Source of the DNA: Sphaerosporella brunnea
Taxonomy: Eukaryota > Ascomycota > Pezizomycetes > Pezizales > Pyronemataceae
NCBI GenBank assembly: GCA_008704415.1
Contig: VXIS01000128.1
Location: 1 to 64,000 of the forward strand
DNA: 64,000 bases
Reading direction: 5' to 3'
Part shown: positions 32,253-44,300 of the stretch, piece by piece
How positions within the stretch are numbered: position 1 is the stretch's first letter
How the letters are laid out: every line of letters starts with the position of its first letter
Notes under the pieces: generated by a model
Seen by the model: only the letters and a program-made list of their open reading frames with translations
Told to the model about the DNA's origin: nothing
The model's database searches: none
Program-made: the position numbers and the translations under genes

Positions 32253-32283
32253 AGTACGTGAGTAACTGTTTCGACTGTTTTTT

Positions 32284-32292
32284 AAGGGGAAG
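32284..32292 (+). other. Polypurine tract
   Basis: AAGGGGAAG directly before the 3' LTR; the primer site for plus-strand DNA synthesis. Confidence 0.8.
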
Positions 32293-32805
32293 TGTAAGAT
32301 TATTACACTTAGTATGATTCTTTCTTACGTATTTCCTTACTAAGATATAAAACTATATGGCAGTAACGATGGTATGATGACAGCATTCTACGAGTTTCCA
32401 TTACTTTCTTTACTATGTCTTGTCACCATGTTTCTAGCACTTTCTAGCCCCTTCGATGCTACGTCACTTTGGAATCTTCTAGTTTCCACAAGGCAGACTT
32501 GTAGGTCTTCTAGACCATTCTTTCCTTAGTTTCGAATTTGCCACCAGATTGTTATCACATGATGTACTCAGCATCGTTGGCTATAAAAGCTGCGAGCTTT
32601 TTTCCTACACTCATTCTTTTCTCTTCTTTCGATACGGCCTTTCGAGCAGCCCAGATTGTATCGACTATCATCAATAAATACTGAGTTGATCAGTGACCTG
32701 AGTGCGAGTATTCTCTTGGTATTTATCAAGTCAGATACACAAACGGTTCTGAGTTTATTTGCATCTGTGAAATAGCGGATCTTATAAACTCACGAAAAGG
32801 TTACA
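32293..32805 (+). repeat. Gypsy 3' LTR
   Basis: 513 bp matching the 5' LTR except for T at 32530. Followed by the GACCA duplication (32806-32810). Confidence 0.95.
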
Positions 32806-35800
32806 GACCATCTGTCCAGGGCCCTTTTTATCGTCTTTTATTCGCGTTAGGGTTGCTTGCGAGTCGGTGAAGATGGTAACCCTGTTGTTGGTGATCACTT
32901 CCGTCTTACTTGCTCTTTTGACTGCTTCCATTACGGCAAACAGCTCTGCGTCGAATACTTCTTTGTTGGTGCCCAGGTGGTAGCTCTTTCCGGCGTATTC
33001 GGCTTCCTCTTTCCATACCACCCCTGAGCCCACGCGTCCATCGTCCAGTCTTGAACTATCGGTCCAAAGAGTGAGGGATGAGGTTTCGTCCTATTCTAGT
33101 GCAGTGCGTCGGACAATTTCCTTTGGTTGGGTGATGATGATGCCCTTCGTTTTTTGGTTCCGTCGTGAGGTGACTCTTTCCACTTCTGTTGCTCCCACTA
33201 ACGCTTCGCAACTCCTCCTAAGTCTCTCCGCTGGTGTGTCCTTCACCCGGCTGCTGTTGTCATTGCTAAGGTGCTGAGGTCATCCCAAGATCTTCGCTCG
33301 GAGTCTTGCTTCTCTTCCCTTCTTTATTGCTGAAGCTGGTCGCATGCCGCTTTCCGCCATCAGGATTCCTACCGGGGTCGACTTGAAGTTGCCTGTAGTT
33401 GCTCTTGCCTGCGCATTAATAACGCATTGGAACTCCTGGACCCGCTGTTTGTCCAGAGGTGCTTTCTTTCGAATGCCGTCCAGCTCAATACCGTATGTTG
33501 CTATCAATTGTACTACCGCGCGTTGGAGATTTGCCGCACTGCCTGGTGGGAGCCCTGTCTTCCGGCATACACGGTTAAAACGGGCCTGCTGTGACCTGGC
33601 CTTGCCGATCCACTTCTTGTGGTGCGTCTTCATGCTGAGTTTGCTGTCGAGCCATACTCCAAGCCACCTCACGGCTTCCTTGTTGTATGTCGCCTTGTAA
33701 CCATTACCCAGGAATATCTTTTGCCCGATATTCTTCTGATGTTCTCTTTTCCTTGAGAAGTATATGGCTTCCGTCTTTTCCATTTCGAAGGTTGTCGCAT
33801 TTTCGGCGGCCCAGTGAGCTGTGATCCTCGCGCATTCTTCCAGGCCTTTGGTGATCGTTCCTACGTTGTCCCCAGTGACCACTCATGTGATGTTGTCAAC
33901 GAAGGAGAGTCCTTGTACTTCTTGGACTTGTCGTTCTACCTTCTTTACTAGGTCCGCAATGTAGATCAGGAATAGGATTGGCGATACAGGTGATCCTTGT
34001 GGAAGGCCAGTTTCCGTCCTGATTTTTTCGCCCTCTTCGCCGTTCATTATGATGGTGACATGCCTGTCGTGGATGAAGCTTTGGACCCATCGCACAAGGT
34101 CCTCGTCCAGCTTCATGTCCCTCATTTTCTTCCCGAGGCACTTGCTATTAACGGTGGGGAACGCTCCCTTCACATCCATCATCAACGCGCCCACAAACTT
34201 CTTCTCTTCCCATGCTTCCTCAACTTGTGCTATCAGAGACGCTGCAGCTTCTATTGCTGATCGCTTTCGTCTTCCCCCAAACTGGCCCTCATGCAGCCTT
34301 CCCATGCTTTTGACCAGATCTGTGATCAGGATTGCTGCTACCTTTTCCACTAGTTTCCCCATACAATTCAGAAGGGAGATAGTGCGGTAGCTCTTTGCTT
34401 TCGTGTAGTCCTTTTTGCCGGGTTTTTGAATGCATACTCCTTTGGCTTCTTTCCACTCTGCTGGGAAGTAGCCTAGTTGAACTGAAGCTCTGGCAATCGC
34501 TGTGACTCTGTCTGGGTCCCACCTATACAACGCTTTGATTATAGGCGTGCCCAACTTGTCGATTCCGGGTACTTTATTGTTGGCTTGTCCGTGTAGCGCC
34601 CTATCGAATAGGTCCCAATTAACCTTTTTGTGGGCGTTTGCGTAGGGCATTGGCCTGCCCTCAGGCCCGTCGTACTGGTTGGGAGGGGGAAAGGATATGT
34701 CGGCCATCATCTTCCTTTTTTCCTGATCGTTCTGGGCCACCTGGCCCTCCTCGTCTTGGATAGTCCCTATGAGCCTAGGTGCTGCCACCTTGGTCGCGCT
34801 AAGGACATTCCATACCCCATCACCCGTTGCCGTTTGCAGAAAGCTATTCCAGGTGTCCTTTTTGGCCTTGCGTTGGAGGGACTTGAAGGCATTTCTTGCT
34901 TCTTTCTCGTCGTCGAAGGTGGCTTGTCCCTGTTGTCGTCGTCTCCAGACTCTGCCGTATTGTTGCCGTGCCTTCTTTATCTCCTCTCCCCACCACCTCT
35001 TGGATCTGGCAACAAGAGTGATTTTTCTCGCGTGTTTGTCCAGTAACTCGGTTAGCTGCTTTCTGATCTAAACCGCTTCTTCTTCTATGTCCTTTTCCAC
35101 ACTGTCGTCAGAAAGAGTAGTCCTGCTTGCGCTCCTGGATTCCCAGTCTTTCCTTACTGGCTCCTGGTCCTTAGTGTTTTCTGCCTTTTTGCTATCCTCT
35201 TCCGCTTGTAGCATTTCTGTGACCGCCCAGCCCCTAGTAGTTCCTGTTTCCAATGGCGTTTCATCCGTCTCTACCTGCCACCAGATGGTTTCATGGTTTG
35301 ATCCCGTTGCATGGGCCTCATCTTGTAGGGTTCCACCTTGACATCGTGCAGCAATTTCTCCTGATGCAAAGGTTAAGTCGATGACACTATATCGCCCTTG
35401 GTTTGGTTGTTGATGAGTTTCGAGTCCATCTCCTATGTATCTGAGGTTGTAGTCATCCATTAGGTTTTCCAAAAAGCCGCAGTCCTTTCTATGCTCGGCT
35501 GGACACATAGGGTTCCATCGCTCGCTATGTGCATTAAAGTCCCCACACACTATGGTGCGTTCGTTGACGATTGTTGACCAGTCTATCTCTCTCGCTCGCC
35601 TTGTTCCTGAGTCGGCGTCGATTTGGTCGTATGCATTTACCACCCTTAAGGCGTGGCTACCCTTGTATGTGATATCGAAGACCTGGACATCCCCTTTGCC
35701 CTCTGCAGCTAACTCCGGCCTTTCGCTTGCCCGCCATACACTGTCTATCCTGATAGCGAAAAGAGTTCTTCCCCCCCTGATGAAATTCCACCCTGGGTGC

Positions 35801-35887
35801 CTCCAACCCTCAAATGTTGGCGGGTCTTGAATGCAAACAAAATCAAATTTCTTTTCCACTCCTGTCTCGAGCACTGCGGTCAAAGTA

Positions 35888-37996
35888 TCACCCTTCTTCC
35901 AGCAGTTTAGTTGTAATGCTTGTATCAACATTAGGCCTCAGTGGCCATGGCCTCCGAGTCCGTCGGGTCGGCATTGTTGATGGGGGCAGGTGCAAGGACG
36001 ATGTTGTTGGCTGCGGTAGGTTTACTGTGGCCCGACCTCCGGTCTTGTTAATCCCGGGCGTAGGTGTCGGTGGCGGCGATGAAGATGAGGCTCGTTGCTT
36101 TCCTCCCAAGGGGTTGCGGGGGCATGCGCCACTCTTTGCTGTGTGCCGACCTGAGCAGTTTGGACAGCATAGGTGGTCCCTAGAGTGAGCGCATATACGA
36201 CCAGGGTGCTTGTCGCATTCGTCACAGTCCGGGACGTTACACTTGTGATCTTGTGTCTTGTGCTCGTTGCTGCTGCAGTGTGCGCACCGAACCATGCGTA
36301 GATTGCCGCAGGTGGCCGCGACGTGGCCCCAATGCGAGCAGTCGTCGCAAAAGGATTCTAGTGTGGACTTAACGTATAGCTCGGCCTTGAGCCGAAGGCC
36401 ACCAAGGTACGCTCCAGCCTGGATGAGTCGGTAGGCGACCTCCCGATCTTTGACCGCAAAGGTAACTGACGAGAACCTAGTTGACCCCTCCTCGCATTGC
36501 CGTTGAACCGAGGTGGAGGTCCTCAGCCATCTAATTGCCAGCGGGATTTCTAGCTGTTCATTTTCGACCATAAAGTCTCCCCTAAGGAGGTCCATCTTGT
36601 TGAGATATGTCTTTACCGGAATGCCATGCACCTTTATACGGATCCATTCCAGGTTTGGGGCAACTCTGACAATGCCGGGGTCAACCGTTCTGGCTGCCCT
36701 TCTCACAATGTCCTCGAAGCTTGCAAGCTGAGCGGCCGAGGAGTATGGACTCGCCATGGCAGTTACAGTACCTTTTTGGTTCACTGCCACCTTAGTTAGG
36801 CGGCAAAAACTCGGGATGCCTGCCGCGTCCATGTCACAGTTGACAATGAGCGCCAGTGCGATGCCGTAATCTTCTCTGGCCGGCAGTGGGGAGCTGTCTC
36901 GTTCAAAAATAAGCCGACGGGCGTTCTCGGGCCTGGGCTTGTCGAAACGAACGAGCTTCTCAGCTCTGGGATCTTTGGCGCTGGGCGTCTTTCTGGTACC
37001 CGTAGTCCAGGAACCGTCATTGCGTGCAGTGTCCCCTCCGTTGTTGACAACTGCTGGAAAGGTGCTCTTTCTGCTAGGGTTGTTCGGCTTCTTCGTAGCC
37101 CCAGCCTTCTCTTTTCCTCCTTTCTCCTGTGGCCGTTGCAGAACCTACGGTATCTTGTCCTTCTCTTTTCCTTTCTTTTCTTTCTCCTTCCCTTTGCCTT
37201 CGTTCTGGCGTTTGAAGACCTGAACGGGCTCAGCGTTAGGTCCAGACGCATGTTTGGAAGCAGCCAAATTGACCAGGGCTTGCATAGCATAGGCGTGCTG
37301 TTTTTCTGTCATGGCCTCGGCCATATCGATGTCTTGGTCGTCCCAATTTCCATTTAGGCTGACAGGTTCCAAGGGCGCCAGCATAGGTTCCGGTGCGGGG
37401 GCCGAGGCGGACACGCCAGAATTGTCGTGCGCCGGTACTGGTTGATGAGTCATACGTCCAGCCTTATCGGCAGAAAAACCAGCGTCAGACGCTGGCTTTT
37501 GGACGTTCTGATTGGCCACAATCGCCAAGTCAGCAAGAGCACCTTCCAGTTTCTGAATTCTCTGGGTGAGAGCTGTGTTCTGTTCAGTTAGGGTGGCCAA
37601 CATGTCCACCGCCATTGTGTCGAGCTTCTTGTCGAGGCCATGCGCCGCGTTTGCTGCAAGCTGGCGAGTCTGCGAGTGCATATCGGCTGCGAGCCTGTCG
37701 GTAATAGCTCGGATCTTCCCAGTGCTTGCATTTATTGCATCATTGATGATGCGGTCAAGGTCAGCTTGGACACGGTATTCCCACGGGCTGCGATGGAGCG
37801 GTCTATCCTCGGGTTCGTTTGATTTCTGTCTCTTGCCGGTAAAGCGGTGGGGGGTGTCTGCCATGTTGGTGAACAGGGCGCCTGGGGCTGGCTGGGTCGG
37901 GCTCGGCGGGGTGTTCATCGCCATGGTTGCGGCAACCGTACTTTTGGGGGTGGCCTGGCTGTCAGGTACCTCCACCATGACCTCTGTCATAGCCAT
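35888..37996 (-). pseudogene. LINE ORF1 (gag-like) with one in-frame stop
   Basis: From ATG 37996 (GCTGCCATGG) one frame runs to the stop at 35888 and is interrupted only by TAG at 37147-37145; the frame is open upstream to about 38140 without an ATG. Before the stop: an Ala/Pro-rich head, a predicted coiled coil (NTALTQRIQKLEGALADL) and a Lys/Glu-rich basic stretch. After it: a conserved region and CCHC zinc knuckles (CDDCSHWGHVAATC, then further Cys/His pairs), the usual nucleic-acid-binding part of Tad-type ORF1. The last 44 bp overlap ORF2 in another frame. Confidence 0.85.
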
Positions 37997-38206
37997 GGCA
38001 GCAGCCGTGTTTTGTGGTTGTGGTTGTGGTGCGCGTGCGCGAGTGTCGCGCGCCTTCGTTTGTGGTTTTGCTCGCACGCCCTTGAGCGTGTAAGCGAGCG
38101 TGAAGCTTTGTGTTGTTCGCGATAGTAGGTTTTTAGCCAATCGGGGTCAGACACGTAGCGGCTTGGCGTTTCCAAGCGCGATGCGTGTGGTTGTTGGAGC
38201 GTATAT

Positions 38207-38220
38207 CACGTGCCACAGGT
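38207..38220. repeat. LINE target-site duplication, right copy
   Basis: CACGTGCCACAGGT, at the 5' end of the minus-strand LINE. It matches 24064-24077 exactly. Confidence 0.9.
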
Positions 38221-41200
38221 CGCGGCTACGCTCCTGGCCAGTTATGGGAATCTGGGTGAGAAACCATGATTCTAGAAAACAAGTCGGGTGGTATTCGAAT
38301 ATATTCTCTGTATGAATATTATGGTGTAGGCTCGCGGTCAGCGTCAAGGCAACAGGCTAACCATGTTTCAAATCAGAGCCTAGATCAATCTCTGTATTCT
38401 TCTCCCATTCTCGAGTCACAACTGCCTCGAGCTCCAAAATATCCGGATCTCCAACCCTTCTACAGATCAGCCTCAATACCTCCCCTCGGGCTCAAGCGTG
38501 TTCATTTCGTTGAAGGTTCCATAGCCCTTTGAGGCACCTCTGTGCCCGGTAGCTTCATCCTCCACAGCCATCATGGTCATCGCAGCAAGCGATGCCAAAA
38601 AAGACAGAGGCGCGGATCCATACGTAGATCTTCAAGTCTGCCGGGAATCTGGACAAGAGTGAACTTGATGGTGTTCTCCATGCCATCCAACTGCTCGAAC
38701 ATTTTGGTCAGGATGATACTCCCCAGAAGCAGTACGTATCACCCACGGGCGGTAGCAGCAACCCTTCGTCAAAAATATTGATTATTCGGTCCAAACAATC
38801 CATTCCTACCCGGGGGGAGGGGGGCTTGAGGCTCGACACCACTCCGCACGTTCGGCTTTTACATGTTGACGGCATTCTAAGGATTTCTGCTCGCTCGTAG
38901 ATCCTTTGGTAAGTCCATCAATCGATGTTCAACCTCTGCCCTGACGAGGGAACCGAGCGACTGGAGTGGTACATGGGCGAGAAGAGGAAAACGCCGATTC
39001 ACTCGGTCCGGAGCACGGTGAGCTCGAATTGCACAGTAGGGTTTTTGTAAGTATGTTTCCTCTTCCAACTCCCGCCTGACTACAGCTGCACACCGCCCTC
39101 CTGCCTGTACGATACACTAGTGTATGCATAGCCACACTCTGCCTACAATAAATGTATGCTGACCGCCACAGCCACATTCACATCACCGCGCCGCAACACC
39201 ACAAGCCCTTAAGCGTGTAGCCACAGTAAGCTGGAGTAATCTCAACAGCAGTCCAACAGCCCAAGCTTCCCTGCAAGCCTCTCGGCCTTTTCCGTGCCTT
39301 CATTCAGCCGACAAACCCAGCAAGCCTCGAAGTAACATCTCGGTTCCGCTCATCTCGCCTCGGCTGCCGACCTACGCTGGGCATCAATATGTACTCGATG
39401 TTGTTGGTCAAAAGAGAAAGAGGCTATACATACCGGATGAAACTGTGACGTCGTAGACGGACGAGACGGATACGGAGGCCCATTATGAGAGTGGAGATGG
39501 CCATTATTTTGATTGGGTGGATGGGTGGATTTGATGGGCCGCGGTTTTTTATTTCTGGGATCGGGATCGAGCGGTGAATGCAGTGCAGTTGCTACTCGTA
39601 CTCGACGGTTGGTCTGCGATATGGGAAAGAAAGATGCGGGCGCGGATGGTGGGAGGACTTTTATGCGTTATATCCAAAAGGTGGGGCTGTGCTTGTCGAG
39701 GGCGGGGTTGAGGGGTTTATACTTGGATCTCGAGCTGACCCGGGGATAAGGTAAGCTGACATGTATAGCCCAACGAGCTAAAAAGATAGATCATGCATGC
39801 ATTCTTTGGATAGGGCTGAGCTGTCACAAGTAGTTGCACTATCGGATTGCAGCTGTCAGGTTGACGGTAGATTTGGGGCGGGTTGTATTGGTGTTGGATT
39901 AACTGAGGTTGAGACACGTGTACTTTACAGTATCTGCGGTAGTTGGACTGTGGGCGGGTTTCTGGCGAACTGTGCAGTGGGCTGTAGGCTGTGGGTTGGA
40001 GGAATCGCTGTGCCGTCAAGCTGTGCTCTGGTTGCCGACATCGCGATATATCGGGTCATGTGTTGCATGTTGAGCCACGTCGCTAGGGCTACCCCGCAGT
40101 GTTTTCGCGTTTGCACGAGTCGGTACCCGTATACATGCAGAATACATGGGGCGTGGGATCAATCTCGATTGAAGTGTGCAAGGCTGAATGATTTGCGGGG
40201 AATGTGGCGTGAAAGGTGAGCTGTGGCGGTGCAACGGGGCGGTGTTGCTGCCCCACAAATCAAAGCTGCGGGAAAGACTTCATACGATAGCTAGTTCCCA
40301 AGTCTCCAGTCTGTAGAAATAGTCCGCCACATAGGAAAACTCCCGAACCGGGCCCATACATATTACACATGTCGGGCCCTGGCCTCCAGCGAGTTGGGTA
40401 CTATTTTTACAATAATACACCTTCGCCAGCTTAGAAGCTGTCGCCTACAATAGATTCGGGTACTCTATTCTCCAGCTCTGATGTCAACGGACGTCGTTTG
40501 GGTTGGGCTTGGGGTGAGCCATCGGCTTCCGTCGTTTACCTTCCCATATATTCTATGCGTTTCCGATGAATCTTTGGGGCTTCGGGAGGGCTCGAGAGTA
40601 GTTTAAGACAAAGACCACCTACGAGTCCGATAGCTCCAAGCCCCCACAACGAATCAAACGTTCTTCATTCTGTATTGCAACGGCTTTGTATATACTCACT
40701 TTGAAACTTCTTCTGGGATTGTGGCATTACACTGGATTGTCGATTTACATTCGCGAAGAGGCACATCACCCGTGATTAAAGGGAATAGATACGGCATTTG
40801 TTGGCCTCTATTCTCACCAACTCTCCAGCAACTCTGACCCAGGATTTTCAGCTAGAGTAGAGTATAGTAGAGTACAGTCAAGATTTATCAGCCCAACCGG
40901 TATTTAATATCAGCCTCACAGCCCAAAAACGCACCAGTGCTGAGTTCTCTACCCAGTCCCTTTCCCTAAGGCCTCCGCATGCTTTGTATGTACATATATC
41001 AACTTAGATTCTGAACATTTGCAACTTAGTATTACTGTTTCCTACGTTCCCAGTCTTTACCTAGCCGGGCTCAACCCGAACAGCAAGTCGGAGAGGCCGC
41101 AAAGTTTCCGGGCCAAAAAACACCAGGACAGCCAAACAAGAGCCCCAGAGCACCCTCCTGACACGTGCATAGCTTATCTAGCCCGCGCCGACTCGATACT

Positions 41201-41333
41201 GATATGCATATTTGCTTTTTTTCTTTCTGAAACTATTGTCGCGTCCGGATCGGCTGTCAGATACTTAGGCCTCCACTTAGATGTGCATATTCTGCGGAGT
41301 CGTGAAACAAGTATCCGCAGCACCTATTAGCTT
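38221..41333. other. Gene-poor stretch
   Basis: About 3.1 kb with only scattered short open frames, none with a domain I recognise. Short AGAGTAGAGTATAGTAGAG-type repeats lie near 40855. The last few hundred bases may be the old promoter of the NLR pseudogene. Confidence 0.45.
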
Positions 41334-44300
41334 ATGGCCCCCCGCACCGCTGATCTTTACACCCCAGATTTTTCGACTTCGGAATCAACAACCGTATCTC
41401 GCCGTCTTATCCAACAGATGTATCTCGGTACGATCCTTGCCGTGTTTCAGATTTCCCAAGCGATACTTCAACGATGCGCCGAGTATGCCCTTGCTGTCAA
41501 GGATCGCAAGGCTCAGTCGCGAGGTCAAATCCTGAAAGGTGTCCAGGAGAGTATACGGGACGCCATCAAAGGTAGAGCTCCACAGGAGCTCCAATCTTTG
41601 ATCAACGCCATCGATCAATGCTCATCTGGGCTCAAAGTCCTCGAAACCCGATTGGACTCACCACGGAAACAGAGGTTCACGAGTTCTAGCTGGTTTCAGT
41701 CATTAAAATGGCCCCTCGCAAGCGATGAGGTGAACCGAGTCATCACGGAGCTCGAAAGGTATAAGACCACAATCATCATGGCACTAAGTGCAAATCAAAG
41801 GTACATCAGGATTCCAATGATCGCTGTCATCCTATAAAACTGATGATTGTTTAGCCAGTTTCTCTCGGTCATTGCTACATACCAAACACAACTTTCGCAA
41901 GACATTACCAGCGCCTGGCAGGACATTATCGAGGTATGACATGCACATTCATATCTGGTTTCTATACTGATTTTCTCTTCAAGTCTGTCAAACCAATTTA
42001 CCCCGGCATTGATGAGCATAGGCTCCCTTGTGCGAATGGCGCAGCTTTCGAATCCAAGCTTTGGGAGCACGAGCGCAAGTGCCTAAATAACACGCGCGTC
42101 GAGATAATTCAAGAGATCACGTCGTAGAGCGAAAACCCAGGGACTAGTGTCCAGTGTATCTATCGGTTGAATGGCATGGCCGACACCGGAAAGTCCACGA
42201 TTGCTCGAACAATGGCAAGACGGTGGGCCGACCAGAACCGACTTGGAGCAAGCTTTTTCTTTTCCAGAGGCCGTGGAGGCCGTGGTAATGCAGCCAAGTT
42301 TGTCACCACCATCGCCTTACAGCTTGCAGATAAGCTGCCCGGTCTCAAACAGATAATCAGCGAAGCTATAGGCAACAGATCCAACTTCTCGCAGCAAGGT
42401 CTACGAGAACAGTGGCATCATCTCATCCTTTAGCCGCTTGAGAAAATAAACGAGAGGTCCGAGCCGTTGCATTGGACATGCAACATTCTTGTGATCGATG
42501 CCCTGCATGAGTGCGATGACGAAAAAGACGTTGAACTGAACATAGAACTTCTCACGGAGTTGCGGAATTTGAACACCTCTCCACGTCCAGTACGGGTTTT
42601 TATAACCAGCAGGCCAGAAATATCAATTATGTTTGGCTTTAGGAGTATCGATAACTCCGGGGCTACCCATCGCGATTTCATACTCCATCGTGTCGCACCG
42701 CCCATCAACCAGAACGATATCTCCCTCACTGGACAGCAGAGAAATCCCTTTCCCGCATTCTGGATGCGGACCACCGAGGCCTTGATGGGATATACACTGG
42801 GATCGTCATAAACTCGACAGTGTCTGAGGACGGCCTCGGCCCGGCCCCGGCAGAAACTCTTCTTGGCGAGTTGGACCGGATAGTCGGATCTATTGTCATG
42901 TTGTTTGATTTACTCACTGTTCCGGAGTTAGCTCGCCTTCTTCGAATGGATGATCAGTCTCTACGTGCTAGACTGCGGCCTCTGTCTTCTGTCATCGACA
43001 TTCTAGAAACGCAGGAGTCCCAGGCGCCGATCCGCCTATCCTCCCTTCATTCCGCGACTACCTTCTCAACCATTCACGGTGTTCGAAACTTGACGAACAT
43101 CTCTTGATCCATAAAGAAAGCACCCACCATGATCTTCTTATGTCTTGCATCAACATCGTGTCGAAGCACCGAAAGAAGGATATGCACAGTCTTCGGAAAC
43201 CAGGTGCCCTCACGATCGATCTAGATAACGCTCCACAGCCCACCGAACAGCCACTTTACGCCAGCGTCCGATATGCCTGTCACTATTGAGTTTCTCGTCT
43301 CCAGGGGTGTAATGAAGCGCTCTACGACGATGATCCAGTGCATAAGTTTCTGAAGGAGCACGTTCTCCATTGGCTCGAGGCTCTCAGCCTTATGAGAATA
43401 CGCCGAGAGGGGGTCATAGCAATTCAAAGCCTGGAGACTTTATGTGTAAGTAGCTCCATGGATGAAAATTTACAAGCGGGATAGGCGGAAACTGATTTGA
43501 TGAAGTCTAAGAGCGATTCAAACCGCAATCTACACGGCACGATTTACGACACCAAACGCTTCATTCTCAGCAATACAGCCTTAATCGCAAGCTCGCCACT
43601 GCAAGTCTATATCTCTGCTCTGCTATACAGCCCGAAGAAAAGTGAAATTCGAACCCGATTTTTAGACCAAATGCCGTTGTGGATCAAAAGAGGCCCGCAA
43701 ACCCGGACGAGTGGGACCCAGTACTGCAAACCCTTGATGGTGGAGATGCCCAAGTCCTTGCATTGGCCTTTTCACCAGATGGCCAGATTCTCGCCTCTGC
43801 CGCCGAGGATGGTGTCAAAGTGTGGGATCTAACAACAGGCGTGGCTCGTGAGACCCTTGAAGGCTGCACAGGGTTAGCGTTTTCGAAAGATGGCCAGTTT
43901 TACGGCGGACGTGTGATCAGATTGTGGAATCCATTAACAGGCGCCGCCTGTGGTATTCTCAGGGGCCATTCGGAGCTCGGCGAGGGGCTTTCGTTTTCAC
44001 CAGATGGCAAAATCCTGGCCTCTACCTCGTGGGACGATACAATCAAACTGTGGGACCCAGCGACAGGTTCCCTGCTCCGCGAATTCCAGTCTTTCGATGC
44101 CATTGCGTTTTCGCCAGATGGCAAACTTCTGGCCTCTGCATGGCCCAAACAATCGATCTAACTGCGGAACCCATGCCCTCGAGGGCCTTACTGATAAAAT
44201 TAGCGCGGTGGCATTTTCACCAAATAGCACAAGTTCCAGCCTCTACATCATCTGACAAAACAATCAGACTGTGGGACCCAGCGAATGCTCCGCGTATTCT

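Larger units (their letters stand above)
24979..32805 (+). mobile_element. Ty3/gypsy chromovirus, apparently intact and recent
   Basis: A 7827-bp element with two 513-bp LTRs (TGTAAG...GTTACA), a 5-bp duplication, an AUG-free leader, one uninterrupted gag-pol frame ending in a chromodomain, and a polypurine tract before the 3' LTR. The LTRs differ at one position by eye (25216 C, 32530 T), pointing to a recent insertion. It is inserted in the RNase H region of the LINE, opposite in orientation. No canonical TGG primer-binding site directly follows the 5' LTR (TTTTTTTCACTCC instead), so the priming mode is unclear. Confidence 0.95.
24317..35931 (-). pseudogene. LINE ORF2: APE endonuclease, reverse transcriptase, RNase H (stops, gypsy-interrupted)
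   Basis: From ATG 35931 one reading frame runs to 33091, on to 32806, and resumes after the gypsy element at 24978-24317; removing the insert and one 5-bp duplication leaves 1261 codons. APE motifs: CGDFNAHSERW, VIDLTFAS, GSNHETIWW. RT motifs: YRTISLLNCMGKL, MDVKGAFPTVN, GLPQGSPVSPILF, and FVDN where FADD/FVDD is expected. RNase H: LWTDSSRLDDG, FTDSQATL, WTPAHVGIKGNEAAD. A Cys/His cluster (CDWC...H...H..C) follows. In-frame stops: TAG 35070-35068, TGA 33885-33883, TGA 33282-33280 and TAG 33093-33091. No frameshift is needed anywhere. The protein cannot be made, and the catalytic Asp-to-Asn change would inactivate it. Confidence 0.9.
24078..38206 (-). mobile_element. Full-length Tad1-like LINE, interrupted by a gypsy element
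   Basis: The outer bounds are set by a 14-bp duplication at 24064-24077 and 38207-38220 and by an (AAAAC)n tail at the 3' (left) end. Without the 7827-bp gypsy insert and its duplicated 5 bp it is about 6.3 kb. It has a 5' leader of roughly 200 bp, ORF1 (gag-like with zinc knuckles), then ORF2 (APE endonuclease, reverse transcriptase, RNase H, C-terminal zinc-finger region), overlapping by 44 bp in different frames. An RNase H after the RT and APE-type ORF2 fits the Tad1 lineage of fungal LINEs. Both ORFs keep their frame but contain in-frame stop codons, so this copy is inactive. Confidence 0.9.

Noticed and set aside
29509..32265. Overlapping +1-frame ORFs of 311 and 342 codons inside gypsy gag-pol
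   Set aside because: They lie over the linker and the integrase/chromodomain, lack conserved motifs, and begin at non-ATG codons. The codon bias of the true frame explains the openness.
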